A stretch of DNA of 64,000 nucleotides. Source: Solibacillus daqui. GTDB taxonomy: Bacteria; Bacillota; Bacilli; Bacillales_A; Planococcaceae. A program made the translations under genes and the position numbers. This document shows positions 18,019-28,891 of the stretch, piece by piece; the first letter of the stretch is position 1; every line of letters starts with the position of its first letter. Below the pieces are notes generated by a model. The model worked only from the letters and a program-made list of their open reading frames with translations, searched no databases and was not told the DNA's origin. The stretch is from assembly GCF_028747805.1 (NCBI RefSeq), contig NZ_CP114887.1, positions 1,915,501 to 1,979,500 on the forward strand. The letters are read 5' to 3'.

Positions 18019-18411
18019 TTATTTTGATTGTTGTTGCTTTAATAAGTCGCGAATCTCTTTTAGTAATTCTTCTTTCACATCTACCTCAGGTGTCGGCTCT
18101 TCTACAACTGCTTCTTCCTTCTTGCGATTTAATTTTGTAATTAAACGCAATGCCATAAAGATTGCAAAAGCAATAATGAAGAAATCAATGATCGATTGAA
18201 CAAATACACCAAGTGCCACCTGTGCATCACCTGAACCAAATGTCCATTTTTTTGTTAAGTCAATGCCACCTGTTAGCATACCAACTAAAGGCATAATAAT
18301 ATTTTCTACTAATGAAGTAACAATTTTACCGAATGCAGCCCCAATAACAACTGCTACTGCTAAATCGATTACATTCCCCTTCATCGCAAATGCTTTAAAA
18401 TCTTTCCACAT
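18019..18411 (-). CDS. mscL: Large-conductance mechanosensitive channel MscL
   Basis: Pentameric emergency valve of the cytoplasmic membrane that opens on hypo-osmotic shock. The 130-residue length and [31 protein letters not shown] first helix are diagnostic; the second helix is [22 protein letters not shown]. The cytoplasmic tail is acidic/coiled ([23 protein letters not shown]). AAGGAG precedes the ATG. Monocistronic with its own terminator. Confidence 0.96.
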   Translation of the reverse strand: MWKDFKAFAMKGNVIDLAVAVVIGAAFGKIVTSLVENIIMPLVGMLTGGIDLTKKWTFGSGDAQVALGVFVQSIIDFFIIAFAIFMALRLITKLNRKKEEAVVEEPTPEVDVKEELLKEIRDLLKQQQSK

Positions 18412-18551
18412 AAAAACAGCTCCTTAATATGTAAATTGTTGCGAATTCTTATTGTACAGGTTGTTTTTAACAACTTCAACTAGGAATCTAGTATTCACTT
18501 CTATTATAATAGTGGAAGAATCTCACCAAGATTAACAGGTTGGAGGCATAT

Positions 18552-19241
18552 ATGGCTATAAAGAAACAAAAAAAACCAATATTATCACCGAATGTAAAGC
18601 TATTTTTAATTGTATTATTAATTCCGATTGCATTAACAATCTACATATTTGCCTATTTTAGTTGGCAGCAAATTCGTGAATTACCATTTATGGAGCACTT
18701 CGCTGAAAAGTCGGTGTACCAGCAAATTCAAGAGCAGTTCGATTTAGCGATTCCCATTGAATATATCCCGGTATATGTAGCGGCAGAGGAAGAATATGGC
18801 GTTCCTTGGACACTTTTAGCTGCACATCATCGCGTTGAAACACGTTTTTCAACAATGAAAACGCTTGTCTCACCAGTTGGGGCAGAAGGGCATTTGCAGT
18901 TTATGCCATGTACCTTTGTTGGCTGGAAACATCCATCATGCAAAGGGTTAGGTCAAGGTGAAATTCCTGAAAAAGATAAAACGAACCCAAATATTATCAA
19001 AAAATACGGGGGATATGGGGTAGATGCAAATGGTGATGGAGTAGCAGACCCATTTGATATTGAAGATGCCGTTTTTAGTGCGGCCAAATTTTTATCCCTT
19101 GCCGGCGTAAAGGACGGTCAATTTAAAAAGGCCATTTTCCAATACAACCATAGTGACGAATACGTTCAGGATGTATTACACTTTTACAACCAATATAAAG
19201 AATACGATGAGCAATTAAAATTAGTAGCACTCAAAAAATAA
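18552..19241 (+). CDS. Membrane-anchored lytic transglycosylase-like protein
   Basis: Protein of 229 residues with an N-terminal membrane anchor (residues 13-37) and an extracytoplasmic SLT-like lysozyme fold. WTLLAAHHRVETRFS corresponds to the catalytic-Glu helix, SPVGAEGHLQFMP to the SPxGAxGLMQxMP motif, and VDANGDGVADPFDIEDAVFSAAKFLS resembles the Ca-binding GDGxxDPFD loop and helix of this class. It probably cleaves peptidoglycan glycan strands. The ATG at 18552 follows GGAGG by 5-6 bases; an in-frame TTG at 18540 overlaps the ribosome site. Confidence 0.85.
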   Translation: MAIKKQKKPILSPNVKLFLIVLLIPIALTIYIFAYFSWQQIRELPFMEHFAEKSVYQQIQEQFDLAIPIEYIPVYVAAEEEYGVPWTLLAAHHRVETRFSTMKTLVSPVGAEGHLQFMPCTFVGWKHPSCKGLGQGEIPEKDKTNPNIIKKYGGYGVDANGDGVADPFDIEDAVFSAAKFLSLAGVKDGQFKKAIFQYNHSDEYVQDVLHFYNQYKEYDEQLKLVALKK

Positions 19242-19255
19242 GTTCAAGTCACGAA

Positions 19256-19295
19256 AATGGGAATGTCCCAGAAGATATTCCAGGACATTCCCATT
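19256..19295. terminator. Strong hairpin between convergent genes
   Basis: Perfect 13-bp stem (19256-19268 with 19283-19295), loop of 14 bases. No real U-tract on either strand, so it may be a weak terminator or a transcript-stabilising stem. Confidence 0.5.
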
Positions 19296-19312
19296 AATGA
19301 AAGATGTAAAGA

Positions 19313-19570
19313 CTATGTTGCTTTACGCATGGATTTCATGATAAAGCTTACGATGAAAATCAATACGATTGCACCAATTAATGCTGGGAAAACATAGAAG
19401 TCAGATACTTTCCAACCCCAGTTACCTAAAACCATACTACCTATCCAAGAACCAATAACACCAGCAACGATATTACCAATAATTCCACCTGGAACGTCTT
19501 TACCTAAAATAACACCTGCTAACCATCCAAGAATACCTCCGATGATTAAAAACCAAATGAAACTCATCAT
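19313..19570 (-). CDS. GlsB/YeaQ/YmgE family stress-associated membrane protein
   Basis: Small 85-residue transglycosylase-associated-type membrane protein with three hydrophobic helices and the glycine-rich repeats GGILGWLAGVILGKDVPGGIIGNIVAGVIGSWIG that define the family. Role unknown; relatives are often induced by general stress. A double purine-rich site (AAAGGAG and AAGGA) precedes two adjacent ATG codons, so the start could be one codon later. Monocistronic. Confidence 0.88.
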   Translation of the reverse strand: MMSFIWFLIIGGILGWLAGVILGKDVPGGIIGNIVAGVIGSWIGSMVLGNWGWKVSDFYVFPALIGAIVLIFIVSFIMKSMRKAT

Positions 19571-19682
19571 TTTCCTTCACTCCTTTGAAAAATATGAAAG
19601 ATAATTGCATCTAATAAATTATTTCCAATATACCGAAGGATTAAACATGTTTTTATTAAAAATTATATTTATAATTGATGTT

Positions 19683-20228
19683 TTATATGATATTTGCACC
19701 TAAAGATGATTCAAAATGACTAATTACCCATTCATGTCCAATTTTATTAAAACTTGCAACTGCATCTTTATATACAGTTATGTTGTAACCTAAGTTATAA
19801 CTGTCAACTGCAGTATGTAGTACGCAAATATCGGTACATACGCCAACTAATACAACTTCGTTTACATTTCGCTCACGCAGCAATATATCTAAATTTGTTC
19901 CAGCAAATGCACTATAACGATTTTTATCAAATGAAATGACATCGTGTAGATATTTTTCATACATGTCCTTTACTGTACCGTATAGCTCACGTCCGTGTGT
20001 GCCTTCAATATTATGCGGAGGGAAAAGCTTTGTCTCAGGGTGAAACGGATCATTTTCTTGATGCAAATCATTTGCGAAAAAGACATATTGTTTTTCTTGA
20101 ACAAATTGTTCGATTAAAGATGCAATTTTCTGTTCAATTGCTTGACCGGGTTGTCCACAAGTTAGTTTCCCGTCTGTTGCGACGAAATCATAAGTGTAAT
20201 CAATGACAATCAATGCTTTGTTTCCCAT
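19683..20228 (-). CDS. pncA: Nicotinamidase / isochorismatase-family hydrolase (PncA-like)
   Basis: Cysteine hydrolase of 181 residues, close in length and motif to Bacillus PncA (YueJ), which deamidates nicotinamide to nicotinate in NAD salvage. The catalytic Asp is in ALIVIDYTYDF, the lysine probably in the SFDKNRYSAF segment, and the nucleophile is the second Cys of GVCTDICVLHTA after a cis-peptide-like VLVGVCTD. TAGGAGG lies 8 bases before the ATG. Other isochorismatase-fold amidases cannot be fully excluded. Confidence 0.85.
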   Translation of the reverse strand: MGNKALIVIDYTYDFVATDGKLTCGQPGQAIEQKIASLIEQFVQEKQYVFFANDLHQENDPFHPETKLFPPHNIEGTHGRELYGTVKDMYEKYLHDVISFDKNRYSAFAGTNLDILLRERNVNEVVLVGVCTDICVLHTAVDSYNLGYNITVYKDAVASFNKIGHEWVISHFESSLGANII

Positions 20229-20316
20229 AAAAAACCTCCTAAAAGTTTGTCATTCTATTATGCCATGAATGTAGAATTTATGTTTAGTAAAGAAAATGTA
20301 ATATATTCAGAAAATT

Positions 20317-20345
20317 TTGATTTTTGAATTCAAATAATATATAGT
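20317..20345 (+). promoter_or_regulatory. Sigma-A type promoter of the 35-codon gene
   Basis: TTGATT (20317-20322), exactly 17 bases, TATAGT (20340-20345). It sits 33 bases before the small gene's ATG. Confidence 0.6.
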
Positions 20346-20377
20346 AATAGCATACACATTCAAATGAGGTGATGATA

Positions 20378-20485
20378 ATGGATATGGCATTAATGAAAAA
20401 GTTGAATCGTCAAGGTCTATTGTTTGTGGGAATTCACACTTTAATCGTGTTAAATTTTGCATTGGATTTTTTATTACTGAAGTAA
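20378..20485 (+). CDS. Small 35-residue predicted membrane protein
   Basis: A short gene with every expected signal: a 17-spaced promoter, GAGGTGAT ribosome site 6 bases before the ATG, and a terminator 15 bases after TAA. The product starts MDMALMKKLNRQG and continues as one hydrophobic helix (LLFVGIHTLIVLNFALDFLLLK), with a positively charged N-terminus consistent with an N-in single-pass topology. I do not recognise the family and propose no function. Confidence 0.7.
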   Translation: MDMALMKKLNRQGLLFVGIHTLIVLNFALDFLLLK

Positions 20486-20499
20486 ATACTGAAAATTTA

Positions 20500-20528
20500 A
20501 ACCTAGCAGAAGGATGCTAGGTTTTTTA
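20500..20528 (+). terminator. Intrinsic terminator of the small membrane protein gene
   Basis: AACCTAGC (20500-20507) pairs with GCTAGGTT (20516-20523), followed by TTTT. Confidence 0.85.
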
Positions 20529-20595
20529 TGTGAATTAAAGGGAATTAGCGCGTTATGGAGAAATTTTCTTTTAGAAACATCTGTGAGGTGAGGGT

Positions 20596-21771
20596 ATGGA
20601 GCATTACAATGAAGCATTTAAAAACTTGGAGCATCCGTTTGCGTGGTTGGATTTAGATGCGCTCAATCAAAATATCGAGTACGTCAACAATAGCTGTGGT
20701 AATAAACAGGTACGTATCGCGACAAAATCGATTCGTTCGGTTGCTGTACTCGAGTATATTGCAAAGCGCCTTAATAATTTCGCCGGTTTCATGACATTTA
20801 CTGCAAGTGAATCATTATTTTTATTTGAAAAGGGTTTTGATAATTTACTTATCGGTTACCCGGTTTATGAAGAACACGCCATTATGAAGCTTGCGGAATG
20901 GATAAAAAAGGGGAAGTCACTGACATTTATGGTCGACCATGTGCAGCAAGCGTCTCTATTAAATGCAATTGCACGAAAAATGGACGTGACATTGCAAATT
21001 TGTATTGATATTAATGTTTCGACTGATTTCAAAGTGCTGTATTTCGGCTCTAAGCGTTCGCCGATTACTAATTTTGAAAAATTAGATGAACTATTAAAAC
21101 AAGTACAAACATTCCCGTATATTAACGTAAACGCGGTTATGGCCTATGATGCACAAATTGCAGGGGTTGCCGATCAAACGACGACTTATTTTGGTGCAAA
21201 AGGTGCGCTTATTCGCACATTAAAAAAACAATCATTGAAAAAGATTACAGCACTACGTCGGCTTGCTGTTTCGTATGTGAAAAGCAGTTATAATATTTCA
21301 TTTGTGAATGCGGGTGGCTCAGGAAGCATGAAATGGTGCAGCAAGCAATGGGATGTCACAGAGATTACAGTAGGCTCAGCATTTTTTGCTCCGAAGCTAT
21401 TTGATCACTATGCAAACTTGCAATTGACTCCAGCTGTTGGCTTTGCGTTACGTGTGACACGCCAATTTTCTGATGACATTGCTGTTTGTCATGGTGGAGG
21501 TTATAGTGCATCTGGTGCTGCTGGAATCGACCGTCTACCCGCATTTTTTGAGCCGGAATGCTTTAGTCTTCTAACATTAGAAGGTGCTGGCGAGGTACAA
21601 ACACCAGTACATGTGAAAGAGGGGAAAGTGGCGATTGGCGATACGATTTATATGCGTCATGCAAAAGCTGGTGAACTATGTGAGCGATTCAATGTGCTCC
21701 ATACTATTGAAGGTGGGACATACAAAGGATCATTCAAAACATATCGGGGGGAAGGGCAATGTTTTCTTTAA
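20596..21771 (+). CDS. PLP-dependent amino acid deaminase/aldolase (alanine racemase-like fold type III)
   Basis: Protein of 391 residues with the N-terminal PLP barrel of D-threonine aldolase/alanine racemase relatives: AWLDLDALNQNIEYV, then RIATKSIRS where the lysine (about residue 44) should carry PLP, and NAGGSGSMKW as the phosphate-binding glycine-rich loop. The C-terminal beta domain contains CHGGGYSASGAAG, and the end resembles metal-dependent D-threonine aldolases. Substrate is unknown. Its last 13 bases overlap the start of the FAD oxidase gene, so the two are translated as a unit. Confidence 0.82.
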   Translation: MEHYNEAFKNLEHPFAWLDLDALNQNIEYVNNSCGNKQVRIATKSIRSVAVLEYIAKRLNNFAGFMTFTASESLFLFEKGFDNLLIGYPVYEEHAIMKLAEWIKKGKSLTFMVDHVQQASLLNAIARKMDVTLQICIDINVSTDFKVLYFGSKRSPITNFEKLDELLKQVQTFPYINVNAVMAYDAQIAGVADQTTTYFGAKGALIRTLKKQSLKKITALRRLAVSYVKSSYNISFVNAGGSGSMKWCSKQWDVTEITVGSAFFAPKLFDHYANLQLTPAVGFALRVTRQFSDDIAVCHGGGYSASGAAGIDRLPAFFEPECFSLLTLEGAGEVQTPVHVKEGKVAIGDTIYMRHAKAGELCERFNVLHTIEGGTYKGSFKTYRGEGQCFL

Positions 21772-23084
21772 ACAAATGGAAAAATGGGCAAAAATGGAAG
21801 AACTGGTCTGAAAACTATGTGGCGTATCCGAGCATGTATTACGCACCACATACAATTGAGGAAGTATGCAAAATCGTCAAGGAACATGTGGTTTTAAAAC
21901 GGACGATTCGTGTAACAGGGGCAGCGCATTCATTTAGTCCGATTGCTTTACCGGAACAATCTGCACTGTCACTACATAATATGCGCGGGCTCATTGCAGT
22001 TAATAAAGAACAACAAACCGCTACATTTTGGGCGGGAACTTTTTTATATGAAGTAGGCTCGATGTTAGCGCAGTATGGATTTGCACTGAGCAATATGGGC
22101 GATATACAACAGCAAACGTTGGCAGGTGCGATATCGACAGGTACACATGGAACAGGTATTGAATTAGGCTCCTTTTCTTCAATGGTAACAAGTTGGGGAT
22201 TTGTAAATGGAGAAGGAGATTACATTGAGCATGAACGCGGCAATGATGCGCTTTCCGAAAGTTTGCATGTATCGGTTGGTATGCTTGGAATATTAGTGAA
22301 AGTAACATTAAAGGTTGTGCCACTTTATAGTTTGGCCTACACGTCTGAGCGTAGCAATTTTTATAGCGAGGTGTCCCAGTTCCAACAAACGATTCGAGAT
22401 TATCGAAATGCGGAGTGGTTTTACTTCCCAGGAAGTGATTATATCCAAGTGAAAAAAATGCAGTCGGTTGCACCGGTAAATCAACCAAAGCTAGAAAAGT
22501 TCGTTGATCAAGTAAAGATACAAGCATTAGAAAATGGCGTGTTTTATATAGCCTCTGAATTTTGCAAGTTTGTTCCAAAAGCAAGTTTAAAGGTGAGTAA
22601 GTTGACTTCAAAAGTGGTCGGGGAAGAACAGCGAACGGGGAAAAGCTATGAAATTTATCCGTCACCAAGACATGTGAAGTTTGTCGAGACCGAATATGCC
22701 GTAGCGTTGTCACAGGCTGAAGCATGTTTAGAAGAAGTACATGCAATGTTTAACAAGAAAAAGTTTGACGTGCATTTTCCAATTGAAATTCGAACAACAG
22801 CCGGAGAAGTGGGCTATTTAAGTCCAACGCAAGGGCAAGAGAGTGCGTTTATTGCGTTTCATATGTACAAAGGCATGAACGAAGGCCCATTTTTTGATTG
22901 GGTACACGAAACGATGCAAAAATATAACGGTCGTCCACACTGGGGTAAAATGAATCGCTACAACAAGGACAACATCGATACGTATTATGTGAATGCACCA
23001 AATTTCAATGAAATTCGGAAGCAGCAAGATCCACAAGACGTTTTTTTAACACATTATTTCCGAAATATCTTTCCCAAGCAGTAG
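21759..23084 (+). CDS. FAD-binding D-arabinono-1,4-lactone oxidase family protein
   Basis: Vanillyl-alcohol-oxidase-type flavoprotein of 441 residues. The N-terminal PCMH FAD domain includes RVTGAAHSFSPIAL (ADP-binding and possible covalent-His region), GDIQQQTLAGAISTGTHGTG and SVGMLGILVKVTLKV; the C-terminal ALO domain ends in HWGKMNRYNKDNIDTYYVN and the PQDVFLTHYF motif typical of aldonolactone oxidases. The GGGGGAAGGG site and 13-base overlap link it to the upstream deaminase/aldolase. The true sugar or polyol substrate in bacteria is not established; the partner suggests a catabolic pair. Confidence 0.87.
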   Translation: MFSLNKWKNGQKWKNWSENYVAYPSMYYAPHTIEEVCKIVKEHVVLKRTIRVTGAAHSFSPIALPEQSALSLHNMRGLIAVNKEQQTATFWAGTFLYEVGSMLAQYGFALSNMGDIQQQTLAGAISTGTHGTGIELGSFSSMVTSWGFVNGEGDYIEHERGNDALSESLHVSVGMLGILVKVTLKVVPLYSLAYTSERSNFYSEVSQFQQTIRDYRNAEWFYFPGSDYIQVKKMQSVAPVNQPKLEKFVDQVKIQALENGVFYIASEFCKFVPKASLKVSKLTSKVVGEEQRTGKSYEIYPSPRHVKFVETEYAVALSQAEACLEEVHAMFNKKKFDVHFPIEIRTTAGEVGYLSPTQGQESAFIAFHMYKGMNEGPFFDWVHETMQKYNGRPHWGKMNRYNKDNIDTYYVNAPNFNEIRKQQDPQDVFLTHYFRNIFPKQ

Positions 23085-23121
23085 AAAATTTGGAGTTTCG
23101 AAATAAATTTATAAAAATTAA

Positions 23122-23136
23122 AATTTTCGAAATATT
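23122..23136 (+). promoter_or_regulatory. Candidate CodY box upstream of ilvD
   Basis: AATTTTCGAAATATT matches 12 of 15 positions of the CodY consensus (AATTTTCWGAAAATT). A second, equally imperfect match (AATATTCAAAAAATA) lies at 23213-23227, directly before the -35. CodY control of ilv-leu genes is well known in Bacillus. Confidence 0.4.
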
Positions 23137-23230
23137 GTGCTAGGAGAGAAAAAGTATGCAACAAAGAGGATGAAAGCGATTCCAAAATTTTTAAACTTTT
23201 TGAATTGTATAAAATATTCAAAAAATAGTG

Positions 23231-23260
23231 TTGACGCAGTGGGCAGATTCATACTATGAT
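23231..23260 (+). promoter_or_regulatory. Promoter of ilvD / ilv-leu cluster
   Basis: TTGACG (23231-23236), 18-base spacer, TATGAT (23255-23260). It would give a leader of about 155 bases before ilvD; no T-box motif is visible in that leader, although several short inverted repeats are. Confidence 0.6.
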
Positions 23261-23424
23261 AACAACAATTTAGTACACCACTTCGTAAAACTTCACAGTG
23301 ATGTTAGTTTACAGCGAAGCAATGTTCGACACTTACGGAAGAAAAAGTTCGAATATTTAGAGTTTTATAGATTTTAAATAAGTATATAGCGAGAGTAAAT
23401 GTATTGCGTTGAGGGGCGTTAAAA

Positions 23425-25095
23425 ATGAGAAGTGATATGATTAAACTTGGGGTTGACCGAGCTCCACACCGTAGTCTTTTATACGCTACTGGTAAAGTAA
23501 AGGCGAAAGATTTAGAAAAGCCGTTTATCGGTGTTTGTAACTCTTACATTGATATTATTCCTGGACATGTTCACTTGCGAGAGTTTGCGGACGTTGTTAA
23601 GGAAGCCATTATAGAAGCGGGTGGGATTCCATTTGAATTCAACACAATTGGAGTAGATGACGGTATTGCGATGGGTCACATTGGAATGCGTTACTCATTA
23701 CCATCACGCGAAATTATTGCAGATGCAGCCGAAACAGTTATTAACGCACACTGGCTTGACGGTGTGTTCTACATTCCAAACTGTGACAAGATCACTCCAG
23801 GAATGTTAATGGCAGCGGTTCGTACAAACGTACCATCTGTATTTGTATCAGGCGGTCCAATGGAGGCAGGTATATCGGCAACGGGTAAAACACTTTCTTT
23901 AACAAGTGTATTTGAAGGGGTTGGAGCTCACAAAGCCGGAACGATGACTGCAGAGGAATTACTTGATATTGAAAACAATGCATGTCCGACATGTGGTTCT
24001 TGCTCAGGGATGTTCACAGCGAACTCCATGAACTGTTTAATGGAAATGTTAGGTTTAGCATTACCAGGTAACGGTACCATTGTCGCGACGAGTGAAAAAC
24101 GTAAAGAACTAATCTACGAAGCAGCAAAACATTTGGTGCGCATGATTAAAGAAGACGTAAAACCACGCGACATCGTAACAAAAGCAGCAATTGATGATGC
24201 ATTTGCTCTAGACATGGCGATGGGTGGCTCTACAAACACTGTATTACACACATTAGCGATTGCAAATGAAGCAGAGATTGATTATAACATTGAAGATATT
24301 AACAAAGTTGCAGAGCGCGTACCGTACTTAGCGAAAATTATGCCAGCATCAGATATTTCGATGGATGACATTGCAAAAGCGGGCGGCGTGCAAGCAATTA
24401 TTAATGAATTAACAAAAATTCCAGGTGCGATTCACCCAGACCGTCCTACTGTAGCTGGTGTAACAATGCGTGAACTTGTCAAAGATTATGAAATCTCGAA
24501 CGACAAAGTCATTCGCACAAAGGATAACCCATATAGCCCGGTAGGTGGTTTATCAGTATTATTCGGTAACATCGCACCTGAAGGGTCAGTTATTAAAGTA
24601 GGTGCAGTTGATCCTTCAATTAAGACGTTTGCAGGCGAGGCTATCGTCTTCAATTCACAAGAAGAAGCACAACAGGCAATTGACGAAGGTGTTGTTCGTG
24701 AAGGACATGTCGTAGTTATCCGCTATGAAGGGCCAAAAGGTGGACCGGGAATGCCTGAAATGCTTGCTCCAACGTCAGCGATTCAAGGTCGCGGGTTAGG
24801 AACGAAAGTCGCATTAATTACTGACGGACGATTTTCAGGGGCATCAAGAGGGATTTCAATCGGTCATATTTCTCCAGAAGCAGCTGAAGGCGGTCCAATC
24901 GCCTTAGTCAATAACGGAGACATAATCGAGATTGACTTACCGAGTCGTAAAATAAATTTAATCGTTTCCGACGAAGAATTAGCAAAGCGTCATGAAAGTT
25001 TACAACCATTTGAACCAAAAATTAAACGCGGCTGGTTAGCTCGTTACTCAGCATTGGTAACGAATGCTTCTAAAGGCGGCGTCATGAAAATCTAA
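23425..25095 (+). CDS. ilvD: Dihydroxy-acid dehydratase IlvD
   Basis: Iron-sulfur dehydratase of 556 residues converting dihydroxyvalerate-type acids to 2-keto acids in valine, leucine and isoleucine synthesis. Cluster ligands are visible in VCNSYI (Cys about 52), [10 protein letters not shown] and [41 protein letters not shown] and [15 protein letters not shown] are conserved. The last segment ([27 protein letters not shown]) is full length. GAGGGGCG precedes the ATG. Here ilvD comes before the T-box and ilvB, so it is expressed outside the T-box decision. Confidence 0.96.
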   Translation: MRSDMIKLGVDRAPHRSLLYATGKVKAKDLEKPFIGVCNSYIDIIPGHVHLREFADVVKEAIIEAGGIPFEFNTIGVDDGIAMGHIGMRYSLPSREIIADAAETVINAHWLDGVFYIPNCDKITPGMLMAAVRTNVPSVFVSGGPMEAGISATGKTLSLTSVFEGVGAHKAGTMTAEELLDIENNACPTCGSCSGMFTANSMNCLMEMLGLALPGNGTIVATSEKRKELIYEAAKHLVRMIKEDVKPRDIVTKAAIDDAFALDMAMGGSTNTVLHTLAIANEAEIDYNIEDINKVAERVPYLAKIMPASDISMDDIAKAGGVQAIINELTKIPGAIHPDRPTVAGVTMRELVKDYEISNDKVIRTKDNPYSPVGGLSVLFGNIAPEGSVIKVGAVDPSIKTFAGEAIVFNSQEEAQQAIDEGVVREGHVVVIRYEGPKGGPGMPEMLAPTSAIQGRGLGTKVALITDGRFSGASRGISIGHISPEAAEGGPIALVNNGDIIEIDLPSRKINLIVSDEELAKRHESLQPFEPKIKRGWLARYSALVTNASKGGVMKI

Positions 25096-25129
25096 CTTGA
25101 ATCATATAAGTTAAAACGTTGATGAGGTT

Positions 25130-25492
25130 AAAGGTTACAGAGTTTTGTATTTACCAGAGAGCCGGTACTGGTGGAAGCCGGCGATACAACTGTATCCGAC
25201 ATCCCCTCGGAGTGAGCTATTAAACGCGTTTCGCAATTAGATGGCTCCGGGCATAATCGAAGTGCTCGTTATTAATGAATCGTGCGCAAGAGCTTAGTTG
25301 CACAGTTTTCTCATACGAAAATTGGAGCTTTGCGGTCAACACGGTTTGCGAGGTAGCAAAATGGAATGGGTTGCTTTTATTTGAAACACCTATTTATTGA
25401 CGCTATAGACAAGGGTGGTACCATGGAAAGTCTTTTTCATCCCTACGCAAGAGGTTTCTTTTGCGTGCGGAGAAAGGGCTTTTTCTTTTTAT
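25130..25492 (+). promoter_or_regulatory. T-box leader (tRNA-responsive riboswitch) upstream of ilvB
   Basis: The AGAGAG motif (25156-25161) opens Stem I, with GCCGG/GCCGGC arms (25161-25182). The diagnostic T-box sequence AAGGGTGGTACC lies at 25411-25422, and a terminator stem (TACGCAA / TTTGCGT core, flanked by GTCTTTTTC and GAGAAAGGGC) ends in TTTTTCTTTTT near 25480-25492. The specifier is probably ATC (25201-25203, isoleucine) after CCGAC; a CTC (leucine) occurs three bases later at 25206-25208, as the less likely reading. Uncharged tRNA would favour antitermination into ilvBNC-leuABCD. Confidence 0.9.
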
Positions 25493-25540
25493 CTAAAAAC
25501 CAATTCAAATATATTTTCAATCTAGGAAGGAGAATTTTAC

Positions 25541-27283
25541 ATGAGTGCAAATGTTTCAGCTAGTCAAGAAACCGAGCTACAAGCAGAAGAGATCAAAAAA
25601 CCGCGTGATGGTGCTGATATTTTAGTGCAAGCGCTACACGATCAGGATGTAGATATCATTTTCGGTTACCCAGGTGGAGCCGTATTACAAATTTATGATG
25701 CAATCTACCGCAATCCGATTCGCCATATTTTAACTCGACATGAGCAAGGTGCAATTCACGCAGCAGAGGGGTATGCACGTGTTACGAATAAACCAGGTGT
25801 TGTCATCGCAACATCGGGCCCAGGTGCTACAAACTTAGTGACGGGAATTGCCGATGCGATGATTGATTCGATTCCACTTGTTATTTTTACAGGTCAGGTG
25901 GCGACTTCAGTAATTGGTACAGATGCGTTCCAAGAAGCCGACATTATGGGAATTACAACGCCAATTACAAAGCACAATTACCAAGTGCAAGACGTACGTG
26001 ATATTCCGCGTATCGTAAAAGAAGCGTTCCACATTGCAAACACAGGTCGTAAAGGCCCAGTTGTGATTGATTTCCCGAAGAATATTTCACAAACGGTGTT
26101 CCAAGATGAAATTCAAACACCAGAAGAAATTTACTTGCCGGGTTACCAGCCAACAACAAAGCCGAATTATTTACAAATTCAAAAGGCGATTCAAGCGCTA
26201 TCGTTAGCGAAAAAGCCGCTAGTACTTGCAGGTGCGGGTGTATTATTTGCTGATGCGCGCGATCAATTAACTGAATTTATAGAAAAATACAACTTGCCAG
26301 TAGTGAATACATTACTAGGTCTTGGTAGCATTCACGGCGAGCATGAGCAATTCTATGGAATGGCAGGGATGCACGGTTACGCAACGGCAAATGATGCCAT
26401 CACAAAATGTGATTTATTAATCAATATTGGTGCACGCTTTGATGACCGTTTAACAGGTGATTTAGCAACATTTGCACCAAACGCAACGATTGTTCATATC
26501 GATATCGATCCAGCTGAAATTGGTAAAAACGTACCGACCGATATTCCAATCGTAGCAGACGCAAAAGAAGCGCTGAATGCGTTATTGAAAAAGGATTTCC
26601 AAGTAGCTGACACATCGGCTTGGATTCAATATTTAAACGATAATCGTGAAAAGTATCCATTATGGTATGAAGAGGCAGGCGATGAAATTTTACCGCAGCA
26701 AGCGATGGAAATCATTCACCGTTTAACAGATGGAGAAGCAGTTGTAACAACAGATGTTGGGCAACATCAAATGTGGGCAGCGCAATACTACCGACTAAAC
26801 AATCCACATGGCTGGGTAACTTCAGGTGGACTTGGTACGATGGGCTTCGGTTTCCCTGCTGCAATCGGTGCACAATTTGCCAAACCGGATAAAAAAGTAA
26901 TTTCAATTGTTGGGGATGCCGGTTTCCAAATGACAAACCAAGAACTAGCGCTATTAAATGAGTTCAACTTACCTGTAAAAGTTGTCATTATAAATAACAG
27001 CTGTTTAGGCATGGTACGTCAATGGCAAGAAACATTTTACGAGGAACGCTATTCTCAAAGCCTAATGCCGATTCAGCCTGATTTCGTTAAATTGGCGGAA
27101 GCATACGGCATTAAAGGGGTTCGCATCGAAAAGCTATCAGAAGCAGAAGAGATGTTTGCAGAAGCGATTAATTCTGATGAACCAGTCGTAATTGACTGCC
27201 GCGTGAAGCAGTTAGTGAGCGTATTCCCTATGGTAGCACCTGGTAAAGGATTACATGAAATGATTGGAGTGAAAAAACCATGA
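25541..27283 (+). CDS. ilvB: Acetolactate synthase large subunit IlvB
   Basis: Thiamine-diphosphate enzyme of 580 residues condensing pyruvate with pyruvate or 2-ketobutyrate, the first common step of branched-chain amino acid synthesis. The catalytic Glu is in [17 protein letters not shown], the FAD/ThDP scaffold includes [13 protein letters not shown] and [13 protein letters not shown], and the ThDP-Mg motif is GDAGFQM ... [21 protein letters not shown] precedes the ATG immediately after the T-box terminator. It overlaps ilvN by four bases. Confidence 0.96.
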   Translation: MSANVSASQETELQAEEIKKPRDGADILVQALHDQDVDIIFGYPGGAVLQIYDAIYRNPIRHILTRHEQGAIHAAEGYARVTNKPGVVIATSGPGATNLVTGIADAMIDSIPLVIFTGQVATSVIGTDAFQEADIMGITTPITKHNYQVQDVRDIPRIVKEAFHIANTGRKGPVVIDFPKNISQTVFQDEIQTPEEIYLPGYQPTTKPNYLQIQKAIQALSLAKKPLVLAGAGVLFADARDQLTEFIEKYNLPVVNTLLGLGSIHGEHEQFYGMAGMHGYATANDAITKCDLLINIGARFDDRLTGDLATFAPNATIVHIDIDPAEIGKNVPTDIPIVADAKEALNALLKKDFQVADTSAWIQYLNDNREKYPLWYEEAGDEILPQQAMEIIHRLTDGEAVVTTDVGQHQMWAAQYYRLNNPHGWVTSGGLGTMGFGFPAAIGAQFAKPDKKVISIVGDAGFQMTNQELALLNEFNLPVKVVIINNSCLGMVRQWQETFYEERYSQSLMPIQPDFVKLAEAYGIKGVRIEKLSEAEEMFAEAINSDEPVVIDCRVKQLVSVFPMVAPGKGLHEMIGVKKP

Positions 27284-27795
27284 AACGTGTTATCACTGTA
27301 ACAGTAATTAACCAAAGTGGTGTATTAAACCGCGTGACTGGTTTATTAATGAAGCGTCAATTTAATATTGAATCAATTACGGTAGGTCATACGGAGCAAT
27401 TAAACTCCTCAAAAATGACCTTCATAGTAAATGTAGAAGACGAAACGAAAATTGAACAGCTGATTAAACAGTTGTCAAAACAAATTGACGTATTAAAGGT
27501 CAATGATATTACTGAAAAGGCAATTGTTTTACGTGAATTAGCGTTAATCAAAGTCGTATCACCACCAAACTTACGCTTAGAAATGAACTCAATTGTGGAG
27601 CCTTTCCGCCCACAAATAGTGGACACATCGAAGAACGTTGTAACGTATGAAGTGGTTGGTCATCCAGAAAAAATTGACGCGTTTATTGAGTTAATTCGCC
27701 CATATGGCATTAAAGAATTAACACGTACAGGCGCAACAGCAGCAATCCGCGAAGCACAAAAAGTAGAAGGCCCGCAGCTGTCGATCTTGAAATAA
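27280..27795 (+). CDS. ilvN: Acetolactate synthase small (regulatory) subunit IlvN/IlvH
   Basis: Regulatory subunit of 171 residues with an N-terminal ACT domain ([32 protein letters not shown]), the site of valine feedback binding in the family, and the ALS_ss_C domain (LALIKVV ... FRPQIVDTS ... [13 protein letters not shown]). ATGA overlap with ilvB ensures coupled stoichiometry. Confidence 0.95.
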   Translation: MKRVITVTVINQSGVLNRVTGLLMKRQFNIESITVGHTEQLNSSKMTFIVNVEDETKIEQLIKQLSKQIDVLKVNDITEKAIVLRELALIKVVSPPNLRLEMNSIVEPFRPQIVDTSKNVVTYEVVGHPEKIDAFIELIRPYGIKELTRTGATAAIREAQKVEGPQLSILK

Positions 27796-28890
<1,095 letters not shown>

Positions 28891-28891
28891 T

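Noticed and set aside
22021-22746. Long open frame (241 codons) on the minus strand inside the lactone oxidase gene
   Set aside because: No family features, no ribosome site, and it is fully overlapped by a clearly conserved flavoprotein on the other strand.
25366-25563. Open frame of 65 codons across the T-box
   Set aside because: It covers the T-box antiterminator/terminator and the ilvB ribosome site, and has no protein-like composition.
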